A DNA stretch of 64,000 nt from Acinetobacter sp. ANC 4169 (lineage in GTDB: Bacteria; Pseudomonadota; Gammaproteobacteria; Pseudomonadales; Moraxellaceae): the NCBI RefSeq assembly GCF_002135355.1, contig NZ_NEGE01000001.1, positions 234,264 through 298,263 on the forward strand, written 5' to 3'. A program made the translations under genes and the position numbers. The first letter of the stretch is position 1. Every line of letters begins with the position of its first letter. The notes beneath the pieces were generated by a model. The model had not been told where the DNA came from and did not search any database. It saw nothing but the letters and a program-made list of their open reading frames with translations. Positions 55,062 to 63,705 of this stretch are shown one piece after another.

Positions 55062-55102
55062 ATATCTATTTAAGAATTAAGGAGTAATTCTTAAATAGAT
55101 AT
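55062..55102. promoter_or_regulatory. Perfect 18-base inverted repeat upstream of the AraC gene
   Basis: Arms ATATCTATTTAAGAATTA and TAATTCTTAAATAGATAT surround a five-base loop AGGAG. The stem is too AT-rich and lacks a T tract for a typical terminator. It lies 61 bases before the regulator's start and 184 bases beyond the lipocalin-like gene, so an autoregulatory operator or mRNA element is plausible. Confidence 0.65.
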
Positions 55103-55285
55103 CGATCAAGTTTTAAGTTTTTTTTGTAAAATCCACATTGCTAATCCATTGTAAATGACAAAAAGAATTGCCTCACAATGATCACGTGGATGGCTGCCAT
55201 CAAATCAAACGACGATCAAACCTGCTCAAGTATTAATCATGCAAGTTAGCATCACAATGATCAAAACTATCAGATTTAATATTTT

Positions 55286-55714
55286 TCAGACCTGACGTCT
55301 AAAGGTGAGTTTGGCGACACGTGCTTCAGAAGTCCCTTCTTCAAGTTTAGCTGTCATAAGGGTGAGCACATCGCCTTGTAATTCAGCAAAACGATGTTGA
55401 GTGCCACCAATCCAATTTGGGAAAATGCTATATTTCACATGATGAGTAATGGTATTGCCCTCCACATCAAATCCCCCAGCATAAGTCAGATAGCTGTTAT
55501 ACGCTCCTGCTTTTTCTGCATCATCAGCCGACCATTGACCACCGGTAGTAAAGACTTTGCGGTCTTTCTGGCTAATCACACAGGACATGCCATAGTCGCT
55601 ATACTCAATAAAACCGTCTAACTCAGTACCCATTGGCAAAACAATACGCCCATCGTCATACAGTTGTTCCCAAGACTGTACAGTCCAGCGACCTTTAATC
55701 GTGTCTCGATTCAT
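55286..55714 (-). CDS. Lipocalin-like domain protein
   Basis: This ~142-residue soluble protein has a lipocalin_5-like pattern: KGRWTVQSWEQLYDDGRIVL, then GFIEYSDYGMSCVISQKDR and repeated beta strands to the end. Such proteins bind small hydrophobic molecules and occur in catabolic clusters; some are isomerases or cyclases. The start at 55714-55717 has AGGATAAAG immediately upstream, while the longer frame to 55858 overlaps the hydrolase gene. It likely acts on an intermediate of the neighbouring ring-cleavage set, but no catalytic residues are recognised. Confidence 0.75.
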   Translation of the reverse strand: MNRDTIKGRWTVQSWEQLYDDGRIVLPMGTELDGFIEYSDYGMSCVISQKDRKVFTTGGQWSADDAEKAGAYNSYLTYAGGFDVEGNTITHHVKYSIFPNWIGGTQHRFAELQGDVLTLMTAKLEEGTSEARVAKLTFRRQV

Positions 55715-55766
55715 CATCTTTATCCTATTCATTTTAGAAATTCTTACAATTTTTATGTGTATAATT

Positions 55767-56615
55767 TTATTTATCGGTGAGTACAAAATCCGCCAATAAT
55801 TGAGTGAACTCTTTGGCCTTTTCAATCTGTACCCAATGACCGCATTCACCAAAGACATGTAATTGTGATTTGCGAATTAAGCGTACCAGACGTTCAGAAA
55901 CTTCAAGCGGAATAACCAAATCATCACGACCGTGGATAATCAAAGTCTGGTGTGGGAGTGAGCGGATTTCATCCTCCTTTAGTGCCAACATTTCAATACC
56001 AGCTTGACGCGGTTCAGGAAAGAGCTGTTCAAAACGCGTTTGAACATCATCTCGGATGCTAGCTTCATAACGCATTCTGACTAAGTCATCAGTAATAATA
56101 CTGTGATCATAAGCAAACACCTCCATCAAACCACGCATTGCTTCTACAGAAGGCTGGTAACCCCACACTTTGTCTAAACCCGCTGTCAACTCAAAGGATA
56201 ATCCCGCTGCCCCCATTAATACGAGCTTATTCACTTTATCAGGATGTGTTTTGGCAAATGCTAAAGCTATAGCCCCCCCAAAAGAGTTACCTACAATCGA
56301 AACACGTTCGATATTTAATGCATTTATTAGGCCAACCAGTGAATCAACCCACGCAGCTCTGTCTAATTTTTTATTTTTAGGGCATTGACTATAACCAAAA
56401 CCAAGCATATCAGGTGCAATAACCCGTGCTTGCTTAGACAACTCTGGGATAATGCCACGCCAATTGGCCCAACCTGTTACCCCTGGCCCTGAGCCATGAA
56501 TTAATAAAATCACATCTCCTTTACCTTGATCGTGGTAGTTAATGATGCAATCATCTACTTGAATACTGTTCGCAATTTCAGGTGATTGTTGTAGCTGAGT
56601 ATTTAAACTAGACAT
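55767..56615 (-). CDS. Second meta-cleavage-type C-C hydrolase
   Basis: This 282-residue alpha/beta hydrolase has LLIHGSGPGVTGWANW, the oxyanion motif typical of MhpC/BphD hydrolases, the nucleophile in SIVGNSFGGAIALAF, DDLVIP and CGHWVQIEKAKEF. It is a paralogue of the hydrolase at 50628 and lies just downstream of an extradiol dioxygenase, so the pair should process another catechol ring-cleavage product. The gap to that gene is about 18 bases. Substrate unknown. Confidence 0.9.
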   Translation of the reverse strand: MSSLNTQLQQSPEIANSIQVDDCIINYHDQGKGDVILLIHGSGPGVTGWANWRGIIPELSKQARVIAPDMLGFGYSQCPKNKKLDRAAWVDSLVGLINALNIERVSIVGNSFGGAIALAFAKTHPDKVNKLVLMGAAGLSFELTAGLDKVWGYQPSVEAMRGLMEVFAYDHSIITDDLVRMRYEASIRDDVQTRFEQLFPEPRQAGIEMLALKEDEIRSLPHQTLIIHGRDDLVIPLEVSERLVRLIRKSQLHVFGECGHWVQIEKAKEFTQLLADFVLTDK

Positions 56616-56632
56616 ATGTTTTTAAACCTTCC

Positions 56633-57586
56633 TTAGTTATTTAAATTTTGAGTTGTTGTCACGACAGGGGCACGCAGACCTTTTTGTGCCAATCGTTTCA
56701 ATATTTGTCGTGCTTCTTCACGTTTATCATCTGGTAACCAGGTTCTGTCATGCCCCCAAAGGCTCATCCCTTCAAGTTCGGTTGGCTCCCAATCGGGCCC
56801 GACTGTACGTGTAGCCCAGCCTAATTCAATCATCCAATCATCTGGGTTTTTTAAATAGAATGAAGTAGCATGATCATTAATATGTCGACCTAGAGTTACA
56901 CCAATACTCTCAGGATTGGTCAACGCCATATCATAAGCTCGTCCAACATCATCAAAATCATTGTACTCAAGCATTAAATGATAGATCTTCGCTGGGCCAC
57001 CGGTATGGGCGATTCCAATCGTATGATGTCGCGGATTACAGTGTAGAAATTCAACACGAAACGGCGCGTTGGTGTGATCACTCAGCTTAAAACCGAAGAT
57101 GTTGCGATAGAGATGACTTAATTGTTCGAAATGTTCTGTAATTAATGCAACATGTCCCAGCCCCATATCTCCTGTTCGAAATCCACCAATCGGGCGACCC
57201 GGTACAAATGGAGTATCTGCATCTGCCAGACCATAAGAAACCTCTATGCGCACACCATCTGGGTCATAAAAAAACACCATGCCATCTACACCGCGAAGTA
57301 ATCGCTCCTGAGCTGTGCCTTCGATTACCACATAGCCTTCGTCTTTCAACTTTTGCGTGATATTTAGAAGCTCAGCTGCATTGGCAACTTCAAAGCCCAT
57401 ACTCATGCTAGTAACTGCTGCTGTTTTCATGATGAGAAAGCGCTGGATTTTTTCATCTACGCGTAAACGAAGACACTGATTTAACTCAACAGTTTCGACC
57501 TGCATCCCGATATGATCTCGGGCTTGCGTCGCCCATGCCTCTAAATGAGGCGTTTCTACCACAATGTAACTTAATGCCTGTATCAT
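56633..57586 (-). CDS. Type I extradiol dioxygenase
   Basis: This two-domain VOC-fold dioxygenase has iron ligands in the second half: LGHVALI (His), KIYHLMLEYNDF (His) and WMIELGW (Glu). The style resembles 2,3-dihydroxybiphenyl 1,2-dioxygenase. It is 317 residues from the ATG at 57586 with AAGGACAT upstream; the longer frame is rejected. It is flanked by an SDR upstream and a C-C hydrolase downstream, a complete dihydrodiol-to-cleavage set. It is the third ring-cleavage enzyme of the window. Confidence 0.9.
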   Translation of the reverse strand: MIQALSYIVVETPHLEAWATQARDHIGMQVETVELNQCLRLRVDEKIQRFLIMKTAAVTSMSMGFEVANAAELLNITQKLKDEGYVVIEGTAQERLLRGVDGMVFFYDPDGVRIEVSYGLADADTPFVPGRPIGGFRTGDMGLGHVALITEHFEQLSHLYRNIFGFKLSDHTNAPFRVEFLHCNPRHHTIGIAHTGGPAKIYHLMLEYNDFDDVGRAYDMALTNPESIGVTLGRHINDHATSFYLKNPDDWMIELGWATRTVGPDWEPTELEGMSLWGHDRTWLPDDKREEARQILKRLAQKGLRAPVVTTTQNLNN

Positions 57587-57615
57587 TCTTATGTCCTTAT
57601 TAATATTTAAAATGA

Positions 57616-58392
57616 TTATTCTGCTGACATTCCACCATCGATAGAAAGCATCGTTCCAGTGACATAAGATGCCTGATCGGACAACAACCACATCACCGCC
57701 GATGTCACTTCATACAGTTGACCAATGCGATGCATAGGCACTCCATCATCGTACATATGGTCATCACCCCCAGTTACCCGATCGTAACCTGGGGTCTTTA
57801 TTGGACCTGGGCAAATGGCATTTACTCGAATATTTTGTTTGGCATAATCCAAAGCAACTGCACGTGTTGCACCTACAATTCCGTGTTTTGAAGCAATGTA
57901 TTCCGGTGTATTCGGCATTCCTTTTAACCCAAAAATGGAGGCATTATTCACGATGGATCCACCACCATTTTTAAGCATTGCTGCCGTTTCATATTTCATC
58001 AAGTAAAGGACACCTTTTAGATTTACATCTATCGTGTCTGATATATCCTCAATTGATGTTTCATGCATACAACCGAATTCACGTTGAATACCAGAGTTGT
58101 TAAAAGCTGCATCCAAGCGACCATAGGTATTGAGAGCGAATTGGACTAAGGTTTCACAATCTTCCGCTTTAGATATATCTGTCACTTGAAATACAGCTTG
58201 TCCACCAGTATTCGTAATTTCATCAATAACCGCTTGTCCTAATGCAGGATTGCGGTTACCAATCACAATTTTAGCCCCTGCTCGTGCTAAGGCCAGGCTT
58301 AAATCACGTCCCATACCGCTAGCACCACCAGTCACTAATACGACTTTGTCTTTCCATTGACAATCTGTATTCATCGATCCATTTCTATTCAT
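57616..58392 (-). CDS. SDR-family dehydrogenase
   Basis: This 258-residue classical SDR has VTGGASGMGRDL, the NNSGIQ variant of NNAG, NNASIFG with the catalytic serine, the YIASK active site and NIRVNAICPGPIKTPG. It probably oxidises a cis-dihydrodiol or hydroxyl group to give the catechol used by the extradiol enzyme encoded next, 30 bases downstream. A start at MNTDCQ (six codons in) is equally possible. Substrate unknown. Confidence 0.9.
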   Translation of the reverse strand: MNRNGSMNTDCQWKDKVVLVTGGASGMGRDLSLALARAGAKIVIGNRNPALGQAVIDEITNTGGQAVFQVTDISKAEDCETLVQFALNTYGRLDAAFNNSGIQREFGCMHETSIEDISDTIDVNLKGVLYLMKYETAAMLKNGGGSIVNNASIFGLKGMPNTPEYIASKHGIVGATRAVALDYAKQNIRVNAICPGPIKTPGYDRVTGGDDHMYDDGVPMHRIGQLYEVTSAVMWLLSDQASYVTGTMLSIDGGMSAE

Positions 58393-58436
58393 TATTCTTC
58401 ACTTCTCTGATTAAATTGAATTTTAAGTAACCCTGC

Positions 58437-59885
58437 TTATGCCCTTGGAATACGGCCAATAATGCTTTCTAATATCTGGCCTATGGCTAGTAATCGACGA
58501 TCACCTCCCTTTGGACCGTCAAGTTCCATACCCACAGGTAAACCTGTTGAACTCCCTAATCCAACAGGTATTTGAATGCTTGGAATACCTGCACTTGCGG
58601 AGGGTTCAGTGTTTTGGATTAATCGTTCAAAATTTGCAGGTTGATAGATATCATCATTGGCTAATGGAGCCACCATTGCAGTGGTTGGAAAAATCAAAGC
58701 ATCGATGTTGTATTGTGTAAATAATTCCTGATAGCGCTCTCGCAATAATTCACGCCCACCATTTTGAGCAGCTTTATATAATGGTTCTACATCGACCAAA
58801 CCATCAGCCGTAGGCATTTTTCTTGGAAGTACCCACTCGTCATAAATAGCTCGAACATCTGGACTACAGATTTTTTTGGCTAGATCTTCAATACTTATAT
58901 TATGATCATAATCACTTAAATATTTGACCATACAATCATAGGCTTCATGAATAACAACAGTGAATCCAACTGGCTCGTTTAATGCCTGAAGGCCTGAATC
59001 TTCTATAGTTATAATCGTCACACCATACGATTTGAGCTTATCAATAGTGTTTTGTGCTAACTCTGCCGTATCCGTATCAAGGTTACGCCAAAATTCTTTT
59101 GGCAAACCCAGTCTTAATTCATGTGTAACAATCGGCGGCAATTCAAATTCTTCGGTAATGATACTATCGAGTAGGGCTAGATCAGACATAGACAATGCCA
59201 TTGGCCCGACAGTATCTCGGCTTTCAGCAATAGGTATTAAGCCTTTACTAGAATAACGACCAGCACTAGGACGTAATGCTGCACAACCATTAAGTGCAGG
59301 TGGAATACGCATAGATCCGCCAGTGTCTGTACCCAAAGCTCCTAATGCCATTCGTGCACCCAATGCTGCTGCACTACCAGAAGATGAGCCACCTGCAATA
59401 CGTCTACTATCATATGGGTTACGTACACCCATCCCTGTACCCGTATTATAGGCTTGATTATATCCCGTCGCCCCAAATGCCAATTCATGCATATTCGTCT
59501 TACCAATAATAATGGCACCTGCATCACGTAGCTTAGCAACTGTTGGAGCATCTTCGCTTGGAATATAATCTGAAAAGGCAGGTGTACCCGCTGTAGAACG
59601 TAAACCAGCAGTATGAATATTATCTTTGATAACAATTGGGATACCACTAAGTGGTTTCATTGTTTTTCCACTTAGACGCTGATCATCAGCCTCTTGAGCA
59701 GCTTCAAGTGCTCTTTCACCCTCTAATGTGATAAAAACATTAAGTTCTTTCCCCTGCTCTGCGCGCTCTAGACAAGCTTTTACAAGTTCAACACTTGTCA
59801 TTTCACCATTGCGCAATGCACTCAATGCTTCTGCAATCGTGATATCTGTCAGTAGTGAATGCGTAGTTGCTTCAAATAATTTCAT
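58437..59885 (-). CDS. Amidase-signature enzyme 1
   Basis: This Ser-cisSer-Lys amidase has lysine in PIVIKDNIHTAG, the signature RIAGGSSSGSAAALGARM and the nucleophile serine in GTDTGGSMRIPPALNG. The 482 residues cover the full fold. It hydrolyses a carboxamide, or possibly a cyclic imide or lactam-derived amide. Located directly upstream of the SDR-extradiol-hydrolase set and next to a racemase-fold gene and a second amidase, it suggests that the substrate of this cluster contains amide nitrogen. Substrate unknown. Confidence 0.9.
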   Translation of the reverse strand: MKLFEATTHSLLTDITIAEALSALRNGEMTSVELVKACLERAEQGKELNVFITLEGERALEAAQEADDQRLSGKTMKPLSGIPIVIKDNIHTAGLRSTAGTPAFSDYIPSEDAPTVAKLRDAGAIIIGKTNMHELAFGATGYNQAYNTGTGMGVRNPYDSRRIAGGSSSGSAAALGARMALGALGTDTGGSMRIPPALNGCAALRPSAGRYSSKGLIPIAESRDTVGPMALSMSDLALLDSIITEEFELPPIVTHELRLGLPKEFWRNLDTDTAELAQNTIDKLKSYGVTIITIEDSGLQALNEPVGFTVVIHEAYDCMVKYLSDYDHNISIEDLAKKICSPDVRAIYDEWVLPRKMPTADGLVDVEPLYKAAQNGGRELLRERYQELFTQYNIDALIFPTTAMVAPLANDDIYQPANFERLIQNTEPSASAGIPSIQIPVGLGSSTGLPVGMELDGPKGGDRRLLAIGQILESIIGRIPRA

Positions 59886-59907
59886 TCATATTCTCCTTTT
59901 TAAACCT

Positions 59908-60645
59908 TCAATAGATAAAAGCATCATCCTTAATTTTTTCAGGATTTGGATAAGCAACTTTGCTATGACTCAATCCCAGGTCAAGTAATAGCTCACATTG
60001 CTTATATGCAATAACACCTGGGTTCAGTACTGGAACTGAGAGATGCTCAGCGAGATAAGCATGGGCTTGGTGCATTGTGGTCGATCCGAGTATCAATACG
60101 TCCGCACCGTCTTCTTCAATAGCTCGTTTGCTAGCTTCTAATAACTTAGCAAATACAATATCCTCTTTTCCCTCAAGTAAGGCTTGCGTATCAGGTCTGA
60201 CATCAATGGAACGCACTGAAGCCAAGTGAGATTCAAGACCATATTCTTTTAACGTTTTCCGATAGAGCGGATACCACTGTGGCCACATGGTGATAATGCT
60301 AAATTTATGCCCTAGTAAGCAGGCTGTATGAAAACTGGCAATGGCTGGAGAAAGAACTGGAATGGATAAGCGTGAACGCAGTGCAGCCAATCCCGAGTCA
60401 CTCATTGTATTAATACAAACAGCATCGTAGCCTTCTTCTTCTGCTGTAATGCCGGCTGCAATCACTGCATGTTCCATGATTGCCATATCATAATAACTAT
60501 CAGCTAAAGTGAGCACTTGACCCGCCCCCATAAAGCTCACTTCAATATCATCACGCATTAGTGCCTTTGGCAGTTGCGACTCGACTAAAGGTCTGGTGTA
60601 TTCGCTCATAGGTACCGGGAAAATCATCTTGATTCGCTTTTTCAT
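59908..60645 (-). CDS. Asp/Glu/hydantoin racemase-fold protein without catalytic cysteines
   Basis: The 245-residue protein has two pseudo-symmetric alpha/beta domains like HyuE racemases. The first active-site loop reads AVCINTMSDSGL where racemases have ACFGDPGL, putting threonine in place of cysteine. The second reads LILGSTTMHQ where they have LGCT, putting serine in place of cysteine. It is therefore unlikely to be a two-base racemase; it may be an isomerase, decarboxylase or lyase of the superfamily. It lies between the two amidase genes, 23 bases upstream of the first. Confidence 0.8.
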   Translation of the reverse strand: MKKRIKMIFPVPMSEYTRPLVESQLPKALMRDDIEVSFMGAGQVLTLADSYYDMAIMEHAVIAAGITAEEEGYDAVCINTMSDSGLAALRSRLSIPVLSPAIASFHTACLLGHKFSIITMWPQWYPLYRKTLKEYGLESHLASVRSIDVRPDTQALLEGKEDIVFAKLLEASKRAIEEDGADVLILGSTTMHQAHAYLAEHLSVPVLNPGVIAYKQCELLLDLGLSHSKVAYPNPEKIKDDAFIY

Positions 60646-60823
60646 AAATTCATTCCTTTTATATTAAAAACTTCCTGTAAATTAAAAGCCAAGCGTCACA
60701 ACCTTAAAAGACAAAGGGATTCCTATACATATAGACACAATCATATTTTCACTTTGTCTATTCATAATTCACTTTAATCGGCTGTCACACTTAACCAATT
60801 CCAAAGCAGTGCTTGAAAATGCT

Positions 60824-62233
60824 TTATTCCATATTTAAATTAGGACGCAACTTATGCCAATCACTCACTTCCTGCACAGCCATACCAGCTCGACATAGGG
60901 TTGCTTCGCCCCCTTTTCTTCCTATGAATTGACCACCAATCGGCATATGGTTATCTGTTAAACCAATTGGAAAACTCATACATGGATGACCGCTAACATT
61001 AAATGGCGCGGTAAATTGAATTAAATGACGATTCGCTTCTGGATCTTGTGCCAGATTGGCCAACTGATCATGCGTAGGTGCAGCATAAGGTTGTACAGGT
61101 GCCAAAATAATATCTATGTCTTGTAGCAAAGCATCCATTGCGCCATTAAAGCGTTGTGCTTCTAACAAGATTCGCTGGTAATCCATCCCACTGAGTTGCC
61201 GTCCGCCATCAATCAAGCGGCTTAAAGCAGATCCATATTGAGCTGCATATTTAGGATATGTTTCCTCGTGAGCAACTGCTATTTGAACACCACAATGTGA
61301 TTCCCAATTAGAACTGACATGATAGGTATCAGGCATTTTTATCTTTTTGACTCGCCCGCCACCGGCAAAAATAATTCGTATGATTTCTTCCAGCGCTTTT
61401 TGAATCACTGGGTCTACATCCTTATTGATCCATTCAAGATCAACACCAACTGTCAGTCCCTTAAAGCTTGGCTCAATACTCGGAACTTCCAGACAAACAC
61501 TAGACAGAGAGGTCGGATCTAAAGGGTCATGACCCGATATCGTCGACAATAAAAATAGCGTATCCCGCGCGCTACGGGTGATGGGTCCAACATGATCCAG
61601 ACTTGCCGCCATTTCCATCACACCGTGACGACTTACTCGCCCCCACGTTGGTTTTAAACCTGTTAAACCATTAGCTGCACAGGGAAAGCGAATAGAACCT
61701 CCGGTATCACTGCCCAAAGAGCCATAACATAACCCCGCTGCTGTAGCGACACCTGCACCACTCGATGATGCACCTGCCCAATAGGCAGCTCCCCACGGAT
61801 TATTCGGCTCGACAATATCAGGATGATGAATTGCAAAAGCCCCTTCGGTCATCTGCAATTTACCGAGCATGACGGTTCCGGCTTCACGTAATCGAGTGAC
61901 CACGGTTGCATCATGTTCAGGGATACGATGAGCATGCAACGGCATACCTGCAGCGGTGACCACACCTGCTATATCAATCAGATCTTTAAATGCAATCGGA
62001 ATGCCATGCAACGGACTACGGCAAATACCCTTTGCTAATTCATCTTCCGCCTGTTGCGCCTGTTCTAAAGCAATATCTGCTGTCACACGTGCATAACTGT
62101 TTAATTTACCGTCCAAAGCTTCGATACGAGATAACTGCGCTTTAGTGACCTCTACAGGGGATAACTTTCGGCTACGGATCAATTGCGATAGTTCGTGCAT
62201 TTCTAAATAATGTATATCAGTTGAATTATTCAT
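60824..62233 (-). CDS. Amidase-signature enzyme 2
   Basis: This second Ser-cisSer-Lys amidase (469 residues) has PIAFKDLIDIAG with the lysine, YWAGASSSGAGVATAAGLCY where the signature reads GASSSG, and GSDTGGSIRFPCAANG with the nucleophile. It is related to but clearly distinct from the amidase at 58437. It is probably transcribed separately from the racemase-fold gene (gap ~180 bases). It may act on a second amide bond formed in the same pathway. Confidence 0.9.
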   Translation of the reverse strand: MNNSTDIHYLEMHELSQLIRSRKLSPVEVTKAQLSRIEALDGKLNSYARVTADIALEQAQQAEDELAKGICRSPLHGIPIAFKDLIDIAGVVTAAGMPLHAHRIPEHDATVVTRLREAGTVMLGKLQMTEGAFAIHHPDIVEPNNPWGAAYWAGASSSGAGVATAAGLCYGSLGSDTGGSIRFPCAANGLTGLKPTWGRVSRHGVMEMAASLDHVGPITRSARDTLFLLSTISGHDPLDPTSLSSVCLEVPSIEPSFKGLTVGVDLEWINKDVDPVIQKALEEIIRIIFAGGGRVKKIKMPDTYHVSSNWESHCGVQIAVAHEETYPKYAAQYGSALSRLIDGGRQLSGMDYQRILLEAQRFNGAMDALLQDIDIILAPVQPYAAPTHDQLANLAQDPEANRHLIQFTAPFNVSGHPCMSFPIGLTDNHMPIGGQFIGRKGGEATLCRAGMAVQEVSDWHKLRPNLNME

Positions 62234-62357
62234 AAACTAATTCCAATTAAGACCGTATAAGAAACTTCTACTCGTATCTAAATCCGAGAGTTATAGATGA
62301 GATAGCTTTCTTAAAAAACTAAATAACCAACTATGTTTAAAAGAAAATTTATTTAAA

Positions 62358-63680
62358 TTACAGTTCAATTTCACTGCGATTACGCGTCAAGGTATCAATT
62401 AAGGCATACAGGATTTTTTCTGCACAAGGCATTAAATCCGGTATATAAGTCGCTCCCATGCCCCCTAAACCTTCTGCAACGGGTAATGGTGCACCCGTCG
62501 CCGGCCACGGCCAACCTATCCTCGCTGTCGGCACACCATAGCGTCTCAATGCAGCGCCATCCGTCTGACCAGCCAAATAATCTGGCGTACCATGTGGTTT
62601 TTGCTCCACATGTTCCCAGCCACGTTTACAAGACTGAATGATCCAGTTTTCCGGATCAGTTGTGCCGCCTGGAACAGAACCATATTGCTCCCAATCTACA
62701 TCCAGATCAGGGAACCGCTTTTTAAGATCATCAATGAAGCTGGCAAATTGAGCTTTCACATCAGCTGGACTGACTCGAGGGTTCACACGTATATCAAAGA
62801 ATATTTCAGTCACCGCACTCGGAAATGCAGGGCGCTCAACATCACCACCACGAACACCTGCAATCCAGCCATGTGGCTTAATCACGCCACTGGTATTCCG
62901 TTCTGCATATTCAACAATCCATGCTTGTAATTCATTGATGACCGTAGCTGCTGGAATAACTGAACTTCTAAAACCGGGAGCATCGTGTGGTACACCCGCA
63001 TAGCCAAGCGTGCCTTTAACCTGTAATTTAAACCATGCCATTCCAGGTTCTTCATGATAAACCCAGTTCCACGGCTTCATAATGATGGCGTAATCTGGAT
63101 ACATGCCACGATTCAGCATGTGAATAACGCCATTTGACATCCCTGCATTTCTAGAACTAATGTCAACTGGCATTCCACCATCTGCCATACCTACAATCAG
63201 ATCACCCTTAAGTGGCACTTCAGCTTCAATTAAAGCATTAGCAACTTCAGTCAGAGTTGCTACCATAGCTTTAGGATTTGAAGCTCCCAAACCAAAAACC
63301 CAGTCATCTATTTGCTGTGCAAAAGGCTGCAAATCGGCCTCTTGGCCCTTGCCAGTCAAAACTTCTTCACCTGGCGTACGATCAAGATGCGTATCTATAG
63401 GCGCATATAACAAAACTGTCGCACCATCACCCGAACCTCGATACTCAGCCATGACATTTCCAGTCATATCGTTCATAGGGTAATAACGAGATTTCATGCC
63501 AATTTTTTTAAAATGCTCGGCCATAAACTCGCTTGCTTCACGAACTGCGCCTGTTGGGCTATGGATATTCGTTAAATCAAACAATAATTTTTGTAAACGT
63601 TGAGGGTTTAATTTTGAGCAAGCCTTTTCATACCATTGAATCTGCTCAAGGGATAAAGGGATTTTTTTAGTAACTTCCAT
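62358..63680 (-). CDS. M20-fold amidohydrolase-like protein with altered metal site
   Basis: The 440-residue M20/ArgE/DapE-family protein has a catalytic domain and an inserted dimerisation domain. The usual zinc-site signatures are changed: GHxDTVP reads APIDTHLD, the bridging Asp of GAxDMKG is Asn in GASNPKAM, and the EE general-base pair reads DGGMPVD. It may bind metal differently or be non-hydrolytic. The start at MEVTKK has GAAAAG upstream; the longer frame runs into the reductase gene. It is encoded 25 bases downstream of reductase copy 2. Confidence 0.8.
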   Translation of the reverse strand: MEVTKKIPLSLEQIQWYEKACSKLNPQRLQKLLFDLTNIHSPTGAVREASEFMAEHFKKIGMKSRYYPMNDMTGNVMAEYRGSGDGATVLLYAPIDTHLDRTPGEEVLTGKGQEADLQPFAQQIDDWVFGLGASNPKAMVATLTEVANALIEAEVPLKGDLIVGMADGGMPVDISSRNAGMSNGVIHMLNRGMYPDYAIIMKPWNWVYHEEPGMAWFKLQVKGTLGYAGVPHDAPGFRSSVIPAATVINELQAWIVEYAERNTSGVIKPHGWIAGVRGGDVERPAFPSAVTEIFFDIRVNPRVSPADVKAQFASFIDDLKKRFPDLDVDWEQYGSVPGGTTDPENWIIQSCKRGWEHVEQKPHGTPDYLAGQTDGAALRRYGVPTARIGWPWPATGAPLPVAEGLGGMGATYIPDLMPCAEKILYALIDTLTRNRSEIEL

Positions 63681-63705
63681 TTTTCTTTTCCTAAAATTTA
63701 AGTAT

